DNA of 8,190 nucleotides. Source: Filomicrobium sp. GTDB taxonomy: Bacteria; Pseudomonadota; Alphaproteobacteria; Rhizobiales; Hyphomicrobiaceae. A model generated the notes under the pieces. The model searched no databases, had not been told where the DNA came from, and was given only the letters and a program-made list of their open reading frames with translations. Shown one piece after another: positions 1 through 6,941 of the stretch. The stretch is taken from positions 1 through 8,190 of the forward strand of contig JAJFHK010000425.1 of the NCBI GenBank assembly GCA_021775655.1, written 5' to 3'. Each line of letters opens with the position of its first letter. The stretch's first letter is position 1. Both the position numbers and the translations under genes were made by a program.

Positions 1-1707
1 AGCCTGTCCAGGTGTCAACTGCTCGACGAAATGCTCCTCGACTTCTCCCAGGATGCGTCCACCCATCAACGGGCGGTCTGCTTTGGAAGGAGCGCGTGAA
101 GTTACTTGCCGCCGTCGGCCCACAAGTCGGACCTTGATCAAAGGACTGGCAACGATCGTACCGGCATTCATCCGGTAGGCTTGGGCGGTTCTCCCGTTTG
201 CAACACGAAGCCGGCCATCGGGCTCGGGTCTCAACTTCGCAAACCGGTCATAGGATTTCAGCGCGTAGCCACCGGTTGCTACGAAATTAGCGACACGCTC
301 AAAGGTTTCGCGCGGCAACCACATATACGGTGATGCGCTGCGGACCTCTGCAAAAAGCTCGTCGATTGAGAACGGTGCCTGACACGACATGCCCAGAATG
401 TGCTGTGCCAAGACGTCGAGAGAACCGCGCCGCGATAATGCGACATCCTGAACACCGGCAAGAGCGGCATCGAGCGCGGCCCTGCACTCCAATACTTCGA
501 AACGGTTTCCAGGCACCAGGATGGCCCGACTCGGTTCGTCAAGGCGGTGGTTGGAGCGACCGATACGCTGCAACAGCCTGCTCGAACCTTTTGTTGCGCC
601 GACGTTTATCACGAGATCGACGTCGCCCCAGTCAATGCCCAAGTCGAGCGTTGATGTTGCAACCACGGCGTCAATGGTGCCCGCGGCCATCGCGGCCTCT
701 ACCTTTCGCCTTTGCGCAGCATCCAGCGAGCCATGGTGCAACGCGATGCGTAATCCATCTTCATTGACCCGCCAGAGTTCCTGGAAGATGAGCTCCGCCT
801 GCATGCGGGTGTTGACGAAGATCAATGAGAGCGCGTGCCGCTTGATCGCCTGATAGATTGCATCCATCGCATAGAGCGCGGAATGCCCCGACCAGGGAAC
901 AGGCTCGTCGACTTCAAGGATTGCGATTTCTGGATCAGCGCCCGGCTCCGCAACGACCTTGTTGGCAAGCTGTGTCATGGTATCGGGCTTGTCTTGTGCA
1001 GCAAGATAGGCCCGCAATTCGCTTGGCCGCGCCACTGTCGCAGACAGGCCAATGGTCATCAGTTCAGGTGCAAGTAATCGCAGTCTCGCGATATCCAGCG
1101 ACAGGAGATCGCCGCGCTTCGATCCGGAAATTGCGTGAAGCTCATCGAGAATAATTGTTCGCACGTCACCGAAGAGATAGGGGGCGTCGGGATGTGCAAG
1201 CAGCAGCGCGATTTGCTCAGGCGTTGTGAGAAGGATGTCAGGTGGTTTCGTGCGTTGGTGCGCGCGCCGACTTATCGAAGTATCCCCCGTGCGAGTTTCG
1301 CACCTGATCTTGAGGCCCATCTCACGTATCGGCGCTTCCAGGTTTCGGGCAACGTCGACGCTTAATGCCTTCAATGGCGAGATGTAGAGAGTGTGAAGTC
1401 CTGAACGTTTCAGAGATAACCTATCGCGTTGCGAGAGTTCGACCAGGCTTGGAAGAAATCCGGCGAGCGTCTTGCCGGCTCCAGTGGGTGCGATCAGCAG
1501 CGTTGGCGTGCGCGCTGCAGCCTGTTCTAAAAGCGCCAATTGATGGGCTCTTGGCGACCATCCACGCGCCTTGAACCACTTAGCAAAAACCTGTGGCAAT
1601 AATCCTTTTTGCGGCATGCGACCGCGTGAACGCGTTGTCCGGGCTGGGTCACCCAACATTGGTGCCTTATTCGCAGCCGAAGCTATAGCCGACTTGCGTT
1701 TCGTCAT
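1..1707 (-). CDS. Ligase-associated DEXH-box DNA helicase, Lhr-like (C-terminus beyond window)
   Basis: Superfamily 2 ATP-dependent DNA helicase of the Lhr-like, ligase-associated type, usually encoded with an ATP-dependent DNA ligase and a metallo-beta-lactamase-fold exonuclease as a repair set. The 569 visible codons contain Walker A APTGAGKT (73-80), SPLKAL (110-115), TTPE (161-164), the DELH box (188-191), SAT (222-224), FVNTR (297-301), HHGS (324-327), TSTLDLGIDW (351-360) and motif VI QRIGRSNH (380-387). The run GRSNHRLDEPS followed by FEVLEC is characteristic of this subfamily. Members have roughly 800-870 residues, so about a third lies off the left edge. The ATG at 1707 is preceded by a weak GAAGAG. 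In-frame ATGs at 1659 (preceded by AAGG) and 1617 are alternatives, because the first ~30 residues are basic, low in complexity and lie before the conserved domain. It is divergent from the DUF6460 gene. The helicase assignment is very secure; the ligase partner is inferred from the family. Confidence 0.93.
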   Translation of the reverse strand, partial: MTKRKSAIASAANKAPMLGDPARTTRSRGRMPQKGLLPQVFAKWFKARGWSPRAHQLALLEQAAARTPTLLIAPTGAGKTLAGFLPSLVELSQRDRLSLKRSGLHTLYISPLKALSVDVARNLEAPIREMGLKIRCETRTGDTSISRRAHQRTKPPDILLTTPEQIALLLAHPDAPYLFGDVRTIILDELHAISGSKRGDLLSLDIARLRLLAPELMTIGLSATVARPSELRAYLAAQDKPDTMTQLANKVVAEPGADPEIAILEVDEPVPWSGHSALYAMDAIYQAIKRHALSLIFVNTRMQAELIFQELWRVNEDGLRIALHHGSLDAAQRRKVEAAMAAGTIDAVVATSTLDLGIDWGDVDLVINVGATKGSSRLLQRIGRSNHRLDEPSRAILVPGNRFEVLECRAALDAALAGVQDVALSRRGSLDVLAQHILGMSCQAPFSIDELFAEVRSASPYMWLPRETFERVANFVATGGYALKSYDRFAKLRPEPDGRLRVANGRTAQAYRMNAGTIVASPLIKVRLVGRRRQVTSRAPSKADRPLMGGRILGEVEEHFVEQLTPGQA

Positions 1708-1863
1708 GCGTGGTCTCTTCGCCCCGTCCGCTGATACTGTTCTGTCACGCCATCGGGAGTCGCCAGCGCGAGACAGCTATGCTAAAGCGCGTCCGCTCTG
1801 CACGCTATCGCGCTTGTTCGCCGGCCGGAGTTTCAGCCGCAACGCTACGTCAGTCTCGGAATG

Positions 1864-1868
1864 AAGGA
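1864..1868 (+). promoter_or_regulatory. Ribosome binding site that decides the DUF6460 start
   Basis: AAGGA stands 7 bases before the ATG at 1876. It therefore favours that start over the in-frame ATG at 1861, which has no comparable Shine-Dalgarno sequence and would itself contain the AAGGA in its second and third codons. Confidence 0.6.
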
Positions 1869-1875
1869 TCAGTTT

Positions 1876-2166
1876 ATGGATCGTAAGACGCTTTTCGGCG
1901 GCAACCCAATCGGTATCCTCATCCGCCTCGTTCTGATTTCCATCGTTGTCGGAATAATCTTGTCGGCGCTCGGAATCACTCCGCGCAACTTATTCTATCA
2001 CCTCGATCTCCTCGCACGGCGCCTTTATGACCTTGGGTTCGGCGTGTTCGAGAATGTCTTTGGTTATCTCGTGCTGGGGGCAATCGTCGTCGTTCCGATC
2101 TGGTTCGTAGCGCGCCTATTTGGCCTGTTGAGCGACAACAAGTCCGACAGCGGCCGCAATGGTTGA
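1876..2166 (+). CDS. Small two-helix inner-membrane protein, DUF6460-like
   Basis: A 96-residue protein of unknown function that resembles the DUF6460 family of short integral membrane proteins found mainly in Hyphomicrobiales. It begins with a short polar stretch and FGGNPIG (7-13), then a hydrophobic helix at about 12-33 (LIRLVLISIVVGIILSALGI). An amphipathic linker with several Arg residues follows, then a second helix at about 62-85 (VLGAIVVVPIWFVARLF) and a short polar tail. The LGI-x-P turn after helix 1 and VVVPIW in helix 2 are the features I match to the family. The start at 1876 is chosen for its AAGGA; the ATG at 1861 would add five residues. The stop overlaps the MATE start by 8 bases (ATGGTTGA), so the two are probably co-translated. 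A role as accessory to the exporter is only a guess from position. The family name is from memory and moderately sure. Confidence 0.72.
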   Translation: MDRKTLFGGNPIGILIRLVLISIVVGIILSALGITPRNLFYHLDLLARRLYDLGFGVFENVFGYLVLGAIVVVPIWFVARLFGLLSDNKSDSGRNG

Positions 2167-3535
2167 TCTGCCGCGCGCGGCAGACAAAACCATCACGCAT
2201 GGCGCGGTCCTCGCGATCGCCGTGCCGATCATCCTATCCAATATAACAACCCCGCTGATTGGCATCGTCGATACAGCGGTCCTGGGGCAACTTGACGGTG
2301 CCCACCACATCGGTGCCGCGGCTCTGGGCGGGACCATCTTCACATTTCTATTTTGGGCCTTCGGTTTCCTGCGCATGGGGACAACCGGGCTGACTGCGCA
2401 AGCGTTCGGTGCAAAAAACCACCGCGAGATCGGCGTGTCCCTCGCCCGCGCACTTATGATCGCAGCAATCGCCGGAGGGCTACTCGTACTTCTCCAAGGG
2501 CCACTAGGATTTACCGCTCTATCGCTGATCGACGGCAGCGAAGCCGTTGAATCAGGCACCGCCGACTATTTTTCAATCCGCATCTGGAGCGCGCCTGCTG
2601 CACTCGCAAACTATGCTCTTGTTGGCTGGCTGATCGGACTGCAACGCGCCCGCACGGCACTGCTTCTGCAACTCTTCCTCAATAGTCTTAACGCCGTTCT
2701 TGATGTGCTGTTTGTTCTTGGCTTCGGTTGGGGAGTCGCCGGTGTTGCTTTGGGAACGGTAATCGCCGAAGTCGCCGCCGCTATCGCTGGCCTCGCCGTC
2801 GCCCACGCCATTTTGCGAAACAGCTACCTGCTGCCACGGCTTGCCGACGTCATTGATGCCGCTGGGCTGCAGCGTCTCTTTTCCGTCAATGCCGACATTA
2901 TGATCAGGACCTTAGCGTTATTGGCGGCATTCTCCTGGTTCACTTTTCAGTCGGCGCCCTCCGGCGATGCGACACTGGCTGCGAACGCAGTCTTGATGCA
3001 GCTCGTCGGCTTCAGCGCGCACCTACTCGACGGCTTTGCCTTCGCTGCTGAAACGCTGGTGGGTGCCGCCATCGGAGCCAGATCGCGTCAACAATTCGAA
3101 CAGGCCGTTGTCCTGTCATCGTTTTGGGCTGGCGCAATCGGTCTCGCGCTTGGAGCGATACTTTATTCTGCGGGCGGGCTCATGATAGACCAGCTAAGCA
3201 TCGACGCTGGTGTCCGCGAGGCCGCCCGAAGCGTACTTCCCTGGGCAGCATTAATGCCAGCGCTTGGAGTCGCGGCCTACCAGTTGGATGGAATTTTTAT
3301 CGGCGCGACCCGTACTGCCGATATGCGCAATATGATGTTGCTCAGCGCAGCAGCATTCTTCGCAGCGTGGCATTTGCTGGTCCCGATCATCGGAAACGAT
3401 GGCCGCTGGTTATCACTTTTGGCGCTTAACTTTGTCCGAGCGGGCTCCCTGGCGCTGCGCTATCGGTCACTTCTGGCGGATGCATTTACTAGTCGAGCTG
3501 CTGGCTTGCCCAATGCGCCGCCCGGCGCCCGCTGA
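2159..3535 (+). CDS. MATE family efflux transporter, DinF-like subgroup
   Basis: A 458-residue inner-membrane exporter of the MATE family, which moves cationic drugs or toxic metabolites outward in exchange for Na+ or H+. Length and about twelve hydrophobic segments fit the family. Diagnostic runs are PLIGIVDTAVLG (32-43, with Asp38 at the acidic position of helix 1), GAAALGG (52-58), FLRMGTTGLTAQAFG (70-84), GWLIGLQRAR (156-165), NADIMIRTLALL (244-255), LDGFAFAAETLVGAAIGAR (290-308) and YQLDGIFIGATRTADMRN (374-391). The two internal LDG motifs reflect the DinF type rather than classic NorM. The start codon lies inside the end of the upstream membrane-protein gene, with no separate strong ribosome binding site, which suggests translational coupling. 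The last ~15 codons run antisense over the 3' end of pyrD. The substrate cannot be told from sequence. Confidence 0.93.
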   Translation: MVDLPRAADKTITHGAVLAIAVPIILSNITTPLIGIVDTAVLGQLDGAHHIGAAALGGTIFTFLFWAFGFLRMGTTGLTAQAFGAKNHREIGVSLARALMIAAIAGGLLVLLQGPLGFTALSLIDGSEAVESGTADYFSIRIWSAPAALANYALVGWLIGLQRARTALLLQLFLNSLNAVLDVLFVLGFGWGVAGVALGTVIAEVAAAIAGLAVAHAILRNSYLLPRLADVIDAAGLQRLFSVNADIMIRTLALLAAFSWFTFQSAPSGDATLAANAVLMQLVGFSAHLLDGFAFAAETLVGAAIGARSRQQFEQAVVLSSFWAGAIGLALGAILYSAGGLMIDQLSIDAGVREAARSVLPWAALMPALGVAAYQLDGIFIGATRTADMRNMMLLSAAAFFAAWHLLVPIIGNDGRWLSLLALNFVRAGSLALRYRSLLADAFTSRAAGLPNAPPGAR

Positions 3536-4580
3536 GTTCTCCAAGTGACTGAACGCCAGCCTCCCTGCACGCCTCTGCGAGATGCGCTTTGATCCGCCCA
3601 ATCAGCGGCCAGCCCTCGTAGATCAGGCCGGTATAAAGCTGAATAAGACTAGCCCCGGCCTCGATTTTTGCCATTGCCGCTTCGCCACTGTCGATGCCGC
3701 CTATTCCGATCAATGGCACTTTCCCCGCAGTGGCCTGATGAACCCGGCCGAGCATAGCAGTAGAACGTTGAAACAGCGGCCGCCCCGAGAGGCCACCGGC
3801 CTGACGCGCTGTCTCGATGGCAATGTTCGGCCGCGTGACGGTCGTGTTGGATACCGCTATCCCGTCAACATCGTGTGCGATGAGACTTTCGCAGATCGGT
3901 TGCACGTCTGCTTCGGCAATGTCGGGTGCGATCTTGACGATGATTGGCCGCTTTTCTCCGCCTGCATCGACTATTTGTTCGCGGGCTTCCATCAGCCGCC
4001 CTAAAAGTTCGTTGAGCGCCTCCGGGGCCTGCAGGTCGCGCAGGCCCGGTGTATTTGGGGAAGAAATATTGACCGTGAAATAGCCTGCCACTGCATTAAA
4101 CGTCTGAAGTCCCATGACATAATCAGCAGCCCGGTCTTCAGAGTCCTTATTGGCTCCGATGTTGACGCCGACTATCCCGCCCTGCCGCGCGCGGCCCTGT
4201 AGCCGGCGAAGGGTCGCGTCGTGGCCGCCGTTGTTAAATCCAAGCCGATTGATCACAGCCCGGTCGTTGATCAGCCGGAACACGCGTGGGGTTGGATTTC
4301 CCGACTGTGGACGTGGTGTCACCGTACCGACTTCCGCAAAACCGCAACCGACTGCAAGGATTGCGTCGGGCACGCGTGCGTCCTTGTCGAATCCTGCGGC
4401 AACACCGAGAGGGTTCGGAAAATCGAGGCCGAAAACGCGCTGCTGAAGGATGCCGAGCCCTGGCGTCTCGTCATTCGGGAGAATTCCCAGTTCAAGCCCA
4501 CGCAGCACCATTTCGTGGGCATCCTCTGGCGGCAGCGCCAGAAGTACCGGCTGGGCAAGCTTGAGAATTCCTCCAAGCAT
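3489..4580 (-). CDS. pyrD: Dihydroorotate dehydrogenase (quinone), class 2
   Basis: Membrane-associated FMN enzyme that oxidises dihydroorotate to orotate, the fourth step of de novo pyrimidine synthesis, passing electrons to the quinone pool. Counting 363 residues from the ATG at 4580, conserved runs are VAAGFDKDA (60-68), INRLGFNN (110-117), GVNIGANK (138-145), NISSPNTPGLR (171-181), KIAPD (216-220), SNTT (244-247), SGRPL (265-269), GIGGI (292-296) and QLYTGL (314-319). Catalytic Ser174 in NISSP, rather than Cys, marks class 2. The N-terminal ~30 residues form the amphipathic segment typical of the quinone-using class. A TTG at 4583 would add one residue. The ATG is preferred because it shares its A with the stop of the DUF952 gene (TGATG), a coupling arrangement. 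The 3' end overlaps the convergent MATE gene by 47 bases. Confidence 0.97.
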   Translation of the reverse strand: MLGGILKLAQPVLLALPPEDAHEMVLRGLELGILPNDETPGLGILQQRVFGLDFPNPLGVAAGFDKDARVPDAILAVGCGFAEVGTVTPRPQSGNPTPRVFRLINDRAVINRLGFNNGGHDATLRRLQGRARQGGIVGVNIGANKDSEDRAADYVMGLQTFNAVAGYFTVNISSPNTPGLRDLQAPEALNELLGRLMEAREQIVDAGGEKRPIIVKIAPDIAEADVQPICESLIAHDVDGIAVSNTTVTRPNIAIETARQAGGLSGRPLFQRSTAMLGRVHQATAGKVPLIGIGGIDSGEAAMAKIEAGASLIQLYTGLIYEGWPLIGRIKAHLAEACREAGVQSLGELSGRRAAHWASQQLD

Positions 4581-4945
4581 CAACCCACCCCCTCGGGAAT
4601 GAGAGGTATCCCGTCGGGTCCAAGTGGAAGTTCGTGGACGGCAATCGCCTTCCCAGCGGGGAGTTCAGAATAAAGGTGTGGAAAAAGTTCACCACCACGA
4701 GAGGGCTCCCATCTGAGTGTCGGGCCCAGGTCGGCGGCCGCAAACGAGACGAGCACAAGATCGCTTAGGCCCTTGAAATATTTGGCGGTCGTACCGGAAA
4801 GTTGTGGTGCGGCAGACAGGTGCACATAGCCATCGCGCAGGTCATCGGCCGAGCCGGCATAGCTTCCAGTTTGCTCGGCGGCTTCCCAATCCGAGCGAGG
4901 AAGAATTTTGAAGACGATCGATTGCGCGCGAGAGACTGGTGACAT
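4580..4945 (-). CDS. DUF952 family protein
   Basis: A 121-residue soluble protein of the DUF952 family, with no established biochemical role. Visible family marks are IVFKILPRSDW (10-20), GSYAGSADDLRDGYVHLS (27-44), KYFKGLSDLVLV (56-67), LRWEPSRGGELFPHLY (77-92) and a C-terminal VHELPLGPDG (103-112). From memory, a structure of a Caulobacter member was placed in the ADP-ribosylation-type fold; I hold that loosely. The frame stays open upstream to 5089, but the 48 extra residues have no family likeness and cross the inverted repeats of the divergent spacer. The ATG at 4945, giving MSPVSRAQ just before the domain, is therefore used, although it lacks a clear Shine-Dalgarno sequence. The stop fuses with the pyrD start, so this gene and pyrD form an operon led by DUF952. 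Confidence 0.88.
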   Translation of the reverse strand: MSPVSRAQSIVFKILPRSDWEAAEQTGSYAGSADDLRDGYVHLSAAPQLSGTTAKYFKGLSDLVLVSFAAADLGPTLRWEPSRGGELFPHLYSELPAGKAIAVHELPLGPDGIPLIPEGVG

Positions 4946-4977
4946 TGTGATTGGCCCATGCCGGTTTCTTATTGAAG

Positions 4978-5004
4978 GGCGGCGGTGACCGCCGCCAAAT
5001 TGGC
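4978..5004. repeat. Overlapping inverted repeats in the divergent spacer
   Basis: GGCGGCGGT-G-ACCGCCGCC (4978-4996) is a perfect 9-base inverted repeat around one central base. A second odd-length palindrome, GCCAA-A-TTGGC (4994-5004), shares its last bases. The pair begins 33 bases upstream of the DUF952 start on the minus strand. It could be a protein-binding operator or, in minus-strand RNA, a very stable hairpin in the leader. A terminator is less likely because it sits between divergent gene starts. Confidence 0.6.
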
Positions 5005-5023
5005 CGAACGACAAGTTGCCAGC

Positions 5024-5029
5024 TTGACA
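5024..5029 (+). promoter_or_regulatory. Possible -35 element for the first DUF262 gene
   Basis: A perfect TTGACA, within CTTGACA, faces the DUF262 gene from about 140 bases upstream. No good -10 hexamer is seen 16-18 bases downstream, so this is weak evidence for a sigma70-type promoter. Alphaproteobacterial promoters often keep CTTGAC while the -10 is degenerate. Confidence 0.25.
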
Positions 5030-5114
5030 CTTTGCGTCCAGGACTGAAACGGTTTCTGCCACAAGACGGATAACTGGATCGCGCTGCATATGCTAGCTGT
5101 TTGCCGTGTTGGGA

Positions 5115-5129
5115 CCGAGTGACACTCGG
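5115..5129. repeat. Palindrome upstream of the first DUF262 gene, candidate operator
   Basis: CCGAGTG-A-CACTCGG is a perfect 7-base inverted repeat around one base, centred 49 bases before the start codon. A second, weaker stem, CTGGG (5144-5148) with CCCAG (5155-5159) and a six-base loop, lies between it and the ribosome binding site. Together they suggest control of this gene at the DNA or RNA level. No regulator gene is visible nearby, so autoregulation or a distant regulator would be needed. Confidence 0.45.
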
Positions 5130-5161
5130 GCGAAAATTGAGAACTGGGAACCTACCCAGGC

Positions 5162-5165
5162 GGAG
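5162..5165 (+). promoter_or_regulatory. Ribosome binding site of the first DUF262 gene
   Basis: GGAG ends 5 bases before the ATG at 5171. It sits three bases after the CCCAG arm of the small stem at 5144-5159, so that stem could affect access to it. Confidence 0.6.
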
Positions 5166-5170
5166 TAATA

Positions 5171-6886
5171 ATGTTTCAACCACTGCCCACGGCCTCGATG
5201 TCCGTCGGTCAATTGTTTGCCGATCCTCATCGCTTCATAGTGCCGATGTACCAACGTCCTTATTCCTGGACCGTCGAAGAAGCCGGACAGCTTCTCGAGG
5301 ACGTAGCCAACGCAGCCGGAGTGGATGAAGGCCAAGTATTGGAACCGGATTACTTTCTCGGCGCAATTTTGCTCCTCGACGTAAACGCCGGCCCAGCCGA
5401 AAACAAGAAACTTGACAAGACGGCGCATGAATTTGAGATCGTCGACGGTCTGCAACGCCTCGTAACTCTTATGATCCTGGCCTGCGCACTTCGCGATCTT
5501 GAGCTGTCGCCCGATAGTAAATTGGCGCGGCGCCTGGACACGCTTGCGCGGCTGCAGGAGACAGTTACTCCAGATTCGACACGCATAGGTCTGCCTGACG
5601 ATGATTGGTACGTCGCATTCGAATATGTTGCCGCTCCCGGAGCATGCTTAAGGAAGGCCCCAGACGCCAGCGATCTCGGCCCTGGACAAGTTGCGGTGAT
5701 AAAAGCCCGCGACCGGCTGATGCAGGATCTTACACGATTAAACCCCGAGCAGCGCTCGGCGTTGTCCAACTACATCTGCAACAGCTGCCATTTCGTGGTG
5801 GTTATAACGACCGATATCGATCGCGCCCATTGCATATTCATGATCCTCAACGATCGTGGACGTCCGCTGCAGAAAAAAGATATCTTGAAAGCCCAAATCC
5901 TTCGGGCGGTGGAACCGGTACATCGCGACGAGGCAATCGCGATCTGGCGCGAGGCGGAGGCGCGGTTGGGCGACCATATGGAGACCTTCCTGAGCCATCT
6001 TCGCGCTGCCCACGGCTACCATCGCATGCAAGTCATTTCCGGTGTTCGCCGCGTGGTCAAAGATGCCGGAAGCCCTCACGCCTTCGTTCAAGATGTTTTT
6101 CAGCCTCTGGCAAAGGCATATTCGACCATCTTATCTGCGACCAACCCTAGGGCCGACGTCCCCGCTGAGCTTCGCCGCGTTTTGGTCGGGCTGTCGCGGA
6201 TAAACGGTGCAGAATGGGTGCCATCTGCAATGCGCATCCTCGGTCGGCAATTACCCCTCGCACGCGCACGCGAATATCTAGAGGAAATCGAGCGCGCCGC
6301 TTTTTTGATGCGGCTCGTTTGCTTGGGTTCCGGCAGGAGAACGACGCGTTTCGCAAAGATCGCAAGCCTGCTCTCAGCAAAAGATCTTCCCAAGCCGACG
6401 GAACTCTATGAGCTGACTCGCGAGGAATTTCGAGCGATTGCATACAACCTGCGTGATCTGCATTCGCGCAACGTCCAGGCCTGCAAGGGAATACTCTTGC
6501 GGATCAACGATGAAATGCAGCCGGAAGCCATATTCGCCAACCCATCAGATTATACGATCGAGCACGTGCTTCCGCAGCGACCGAAGGCAACGAGCCAATG
6601 GCGGATATGGTATCCAGATAGCGAAGAGCGTGCGGCGCTAACCGCCAGTATGGGCAATCTGGTTCTTATCAGTCACAAGACCAACGGCCTTATCCGCAAC
6701 GAAGAATATGATCGCAAGAAAGAAATCAATTTTACAACTGAAGCCGCCGGGCTGCAGCTTGGCGTCACTACAGAGGCTTTTGGTAACGAGTCCTGGCAGC
6801 CTGAACAGATCCGCACGCGGGAAGCGACCCTAATATCAATTTTGAATAAACTCTGGCGTCTCGAATTGGGGACTGAGGCCGCGTGA
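5171..6886 (+). CDS. DUF262-DUF1524 protein, GmrSD/SspE-like restriction factor
   Basis: A 571-residue protein with the GmrSD architecture. The N-terminal DUF262 (ParB/sulfiredoxin-like, NTP-using) domain shows SVGQLF (11-16), IVPMYQRPYSW (23-33), FLGAILL (62-68), EIVDGLQRLVTL (89-100) and FMILNDRGRPLQKKDILKAQI (223-243). The C-terminal DUF1524 HNH-like nuclease domain shows IEHVLPQ (463-469, His465), MGNLVLIS (494-501), KTN (503-505, Asn505) and the YDRKK run (513-517). The length matches single-chain family members, and the putative nuclease residues are intact. Relatives cut modified phage DNA (GmrSD) or act with phosphorothioate systems (SspE), so an anti-phage role is likely but inferred. 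The family motif DGQQR reads DGLQR here, one base from CAG. The start at 5171 is supported by GGAG and by exact N-terminal register with the next gene. A diverged paralogue follows after 113 bases. No modification enzyme is present in the window. Confidence 0.92.
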   Translation: MFQPLPTASMSVGQLFADPHRFIVPMYQRPYSWTVEEAGQLLEDVANAAGVDEGQVLEPDYFLGAILLLDVNAGPAENKKLDKTAHEFEIVDGLQRLVTLMILACALRDLELSPDSKLARRLDTLARLQETVTPDSTRIGLPDDDWYVAFEYVAAPGACLRKAPDASDLGPGQVAVIKARDRLMQDLTRLNPEQRSALSNYICNSCHFVVVITTDIDRAHCIFMILNDRGRPLQKKDILKAQILRAVEPVHRDEAIAIWREAEARLGDHMETFLSHLRAAHGYHRMQVISGVRRVVKDAGSPHAFVQDVFQPLAKAYSTILSATNPRADVPAELRRVLVGLSRINGAEWVPSAMRILGRQLPLARAREYLEEIERAAFLMRLVCLGSGRRTTRFAKIASLLSAKDLPKPTELYELTREEFRAIAYNLRDLHSRNVQACKGILLRINDEMQPEAIFANPSDYTIEHVLPQRPKATSQWRIWYPDSEERAALTASMGNLVLISHKTNGLIRNEEYDRKKEINFTTEAAGLQLGVTTEAFGNESWQPEQIRTREATLISILNKLWRLELGTEAA

Positions 6887-6935
6887 GCGGCTGTGGCCTA
6901 GTCGCGACTGAGACACGGTCCGGCCTATGGTAATC

Positions 6936-6941
6936 TTGACA
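6936..6941 (+). promoter_or_regulatory. Possible -35 element for the second DUF262 gene
   Basis: A perfect TTGACA, again within CTTGACA, lies 58 bases before the start at 7000. The bases 17 further on (CTTTCT) match a -10 box poorly. A short inverted repeat, CTATG (6925-6929) with CATAG (6940-6944), overlaps it. It may give this gene its own promoter in addition to read-through from the first DUF262 gene. Weak evidence. Confidence 0.3.

Noticed and set aside
330..767. 145-codon plus-strand frame opposite the helicase
   Set aside because: The minus strand here encodes conserved helicase motifs IV-VI; the plus product is Arg/Pro-rich shadow sequence.
1571..1864. 97-codon plus-strand frame ending at the DUF6460 gene
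   Set aside because: Most of it is antisense to the conserved N-terminal part of the helicase; no recognisable motif or ribosome binding site.
1708..1875. Divergent promoter pair between helicase and DUF6460 genes (TATGCT at 1778-1783 considered as a -10)
   Set aside because: No matching -35 at proper spacing, so no promoter can be supported although one must exist nearby.
4978..4996. Rho-independent terminator reading of the GC-rich inverted repeat
   Set aside because: It lies between divergent gene starts with no gene ending into it and no T-run on either strand.
4946..5089. 48-residue N-terminal extension of the DUF952 frame, starting at 5089
   Set aside because: It has no resemblance to the family, runs through the inverted repeats of the spacer, and the domain begins just after the ATG at 4945.
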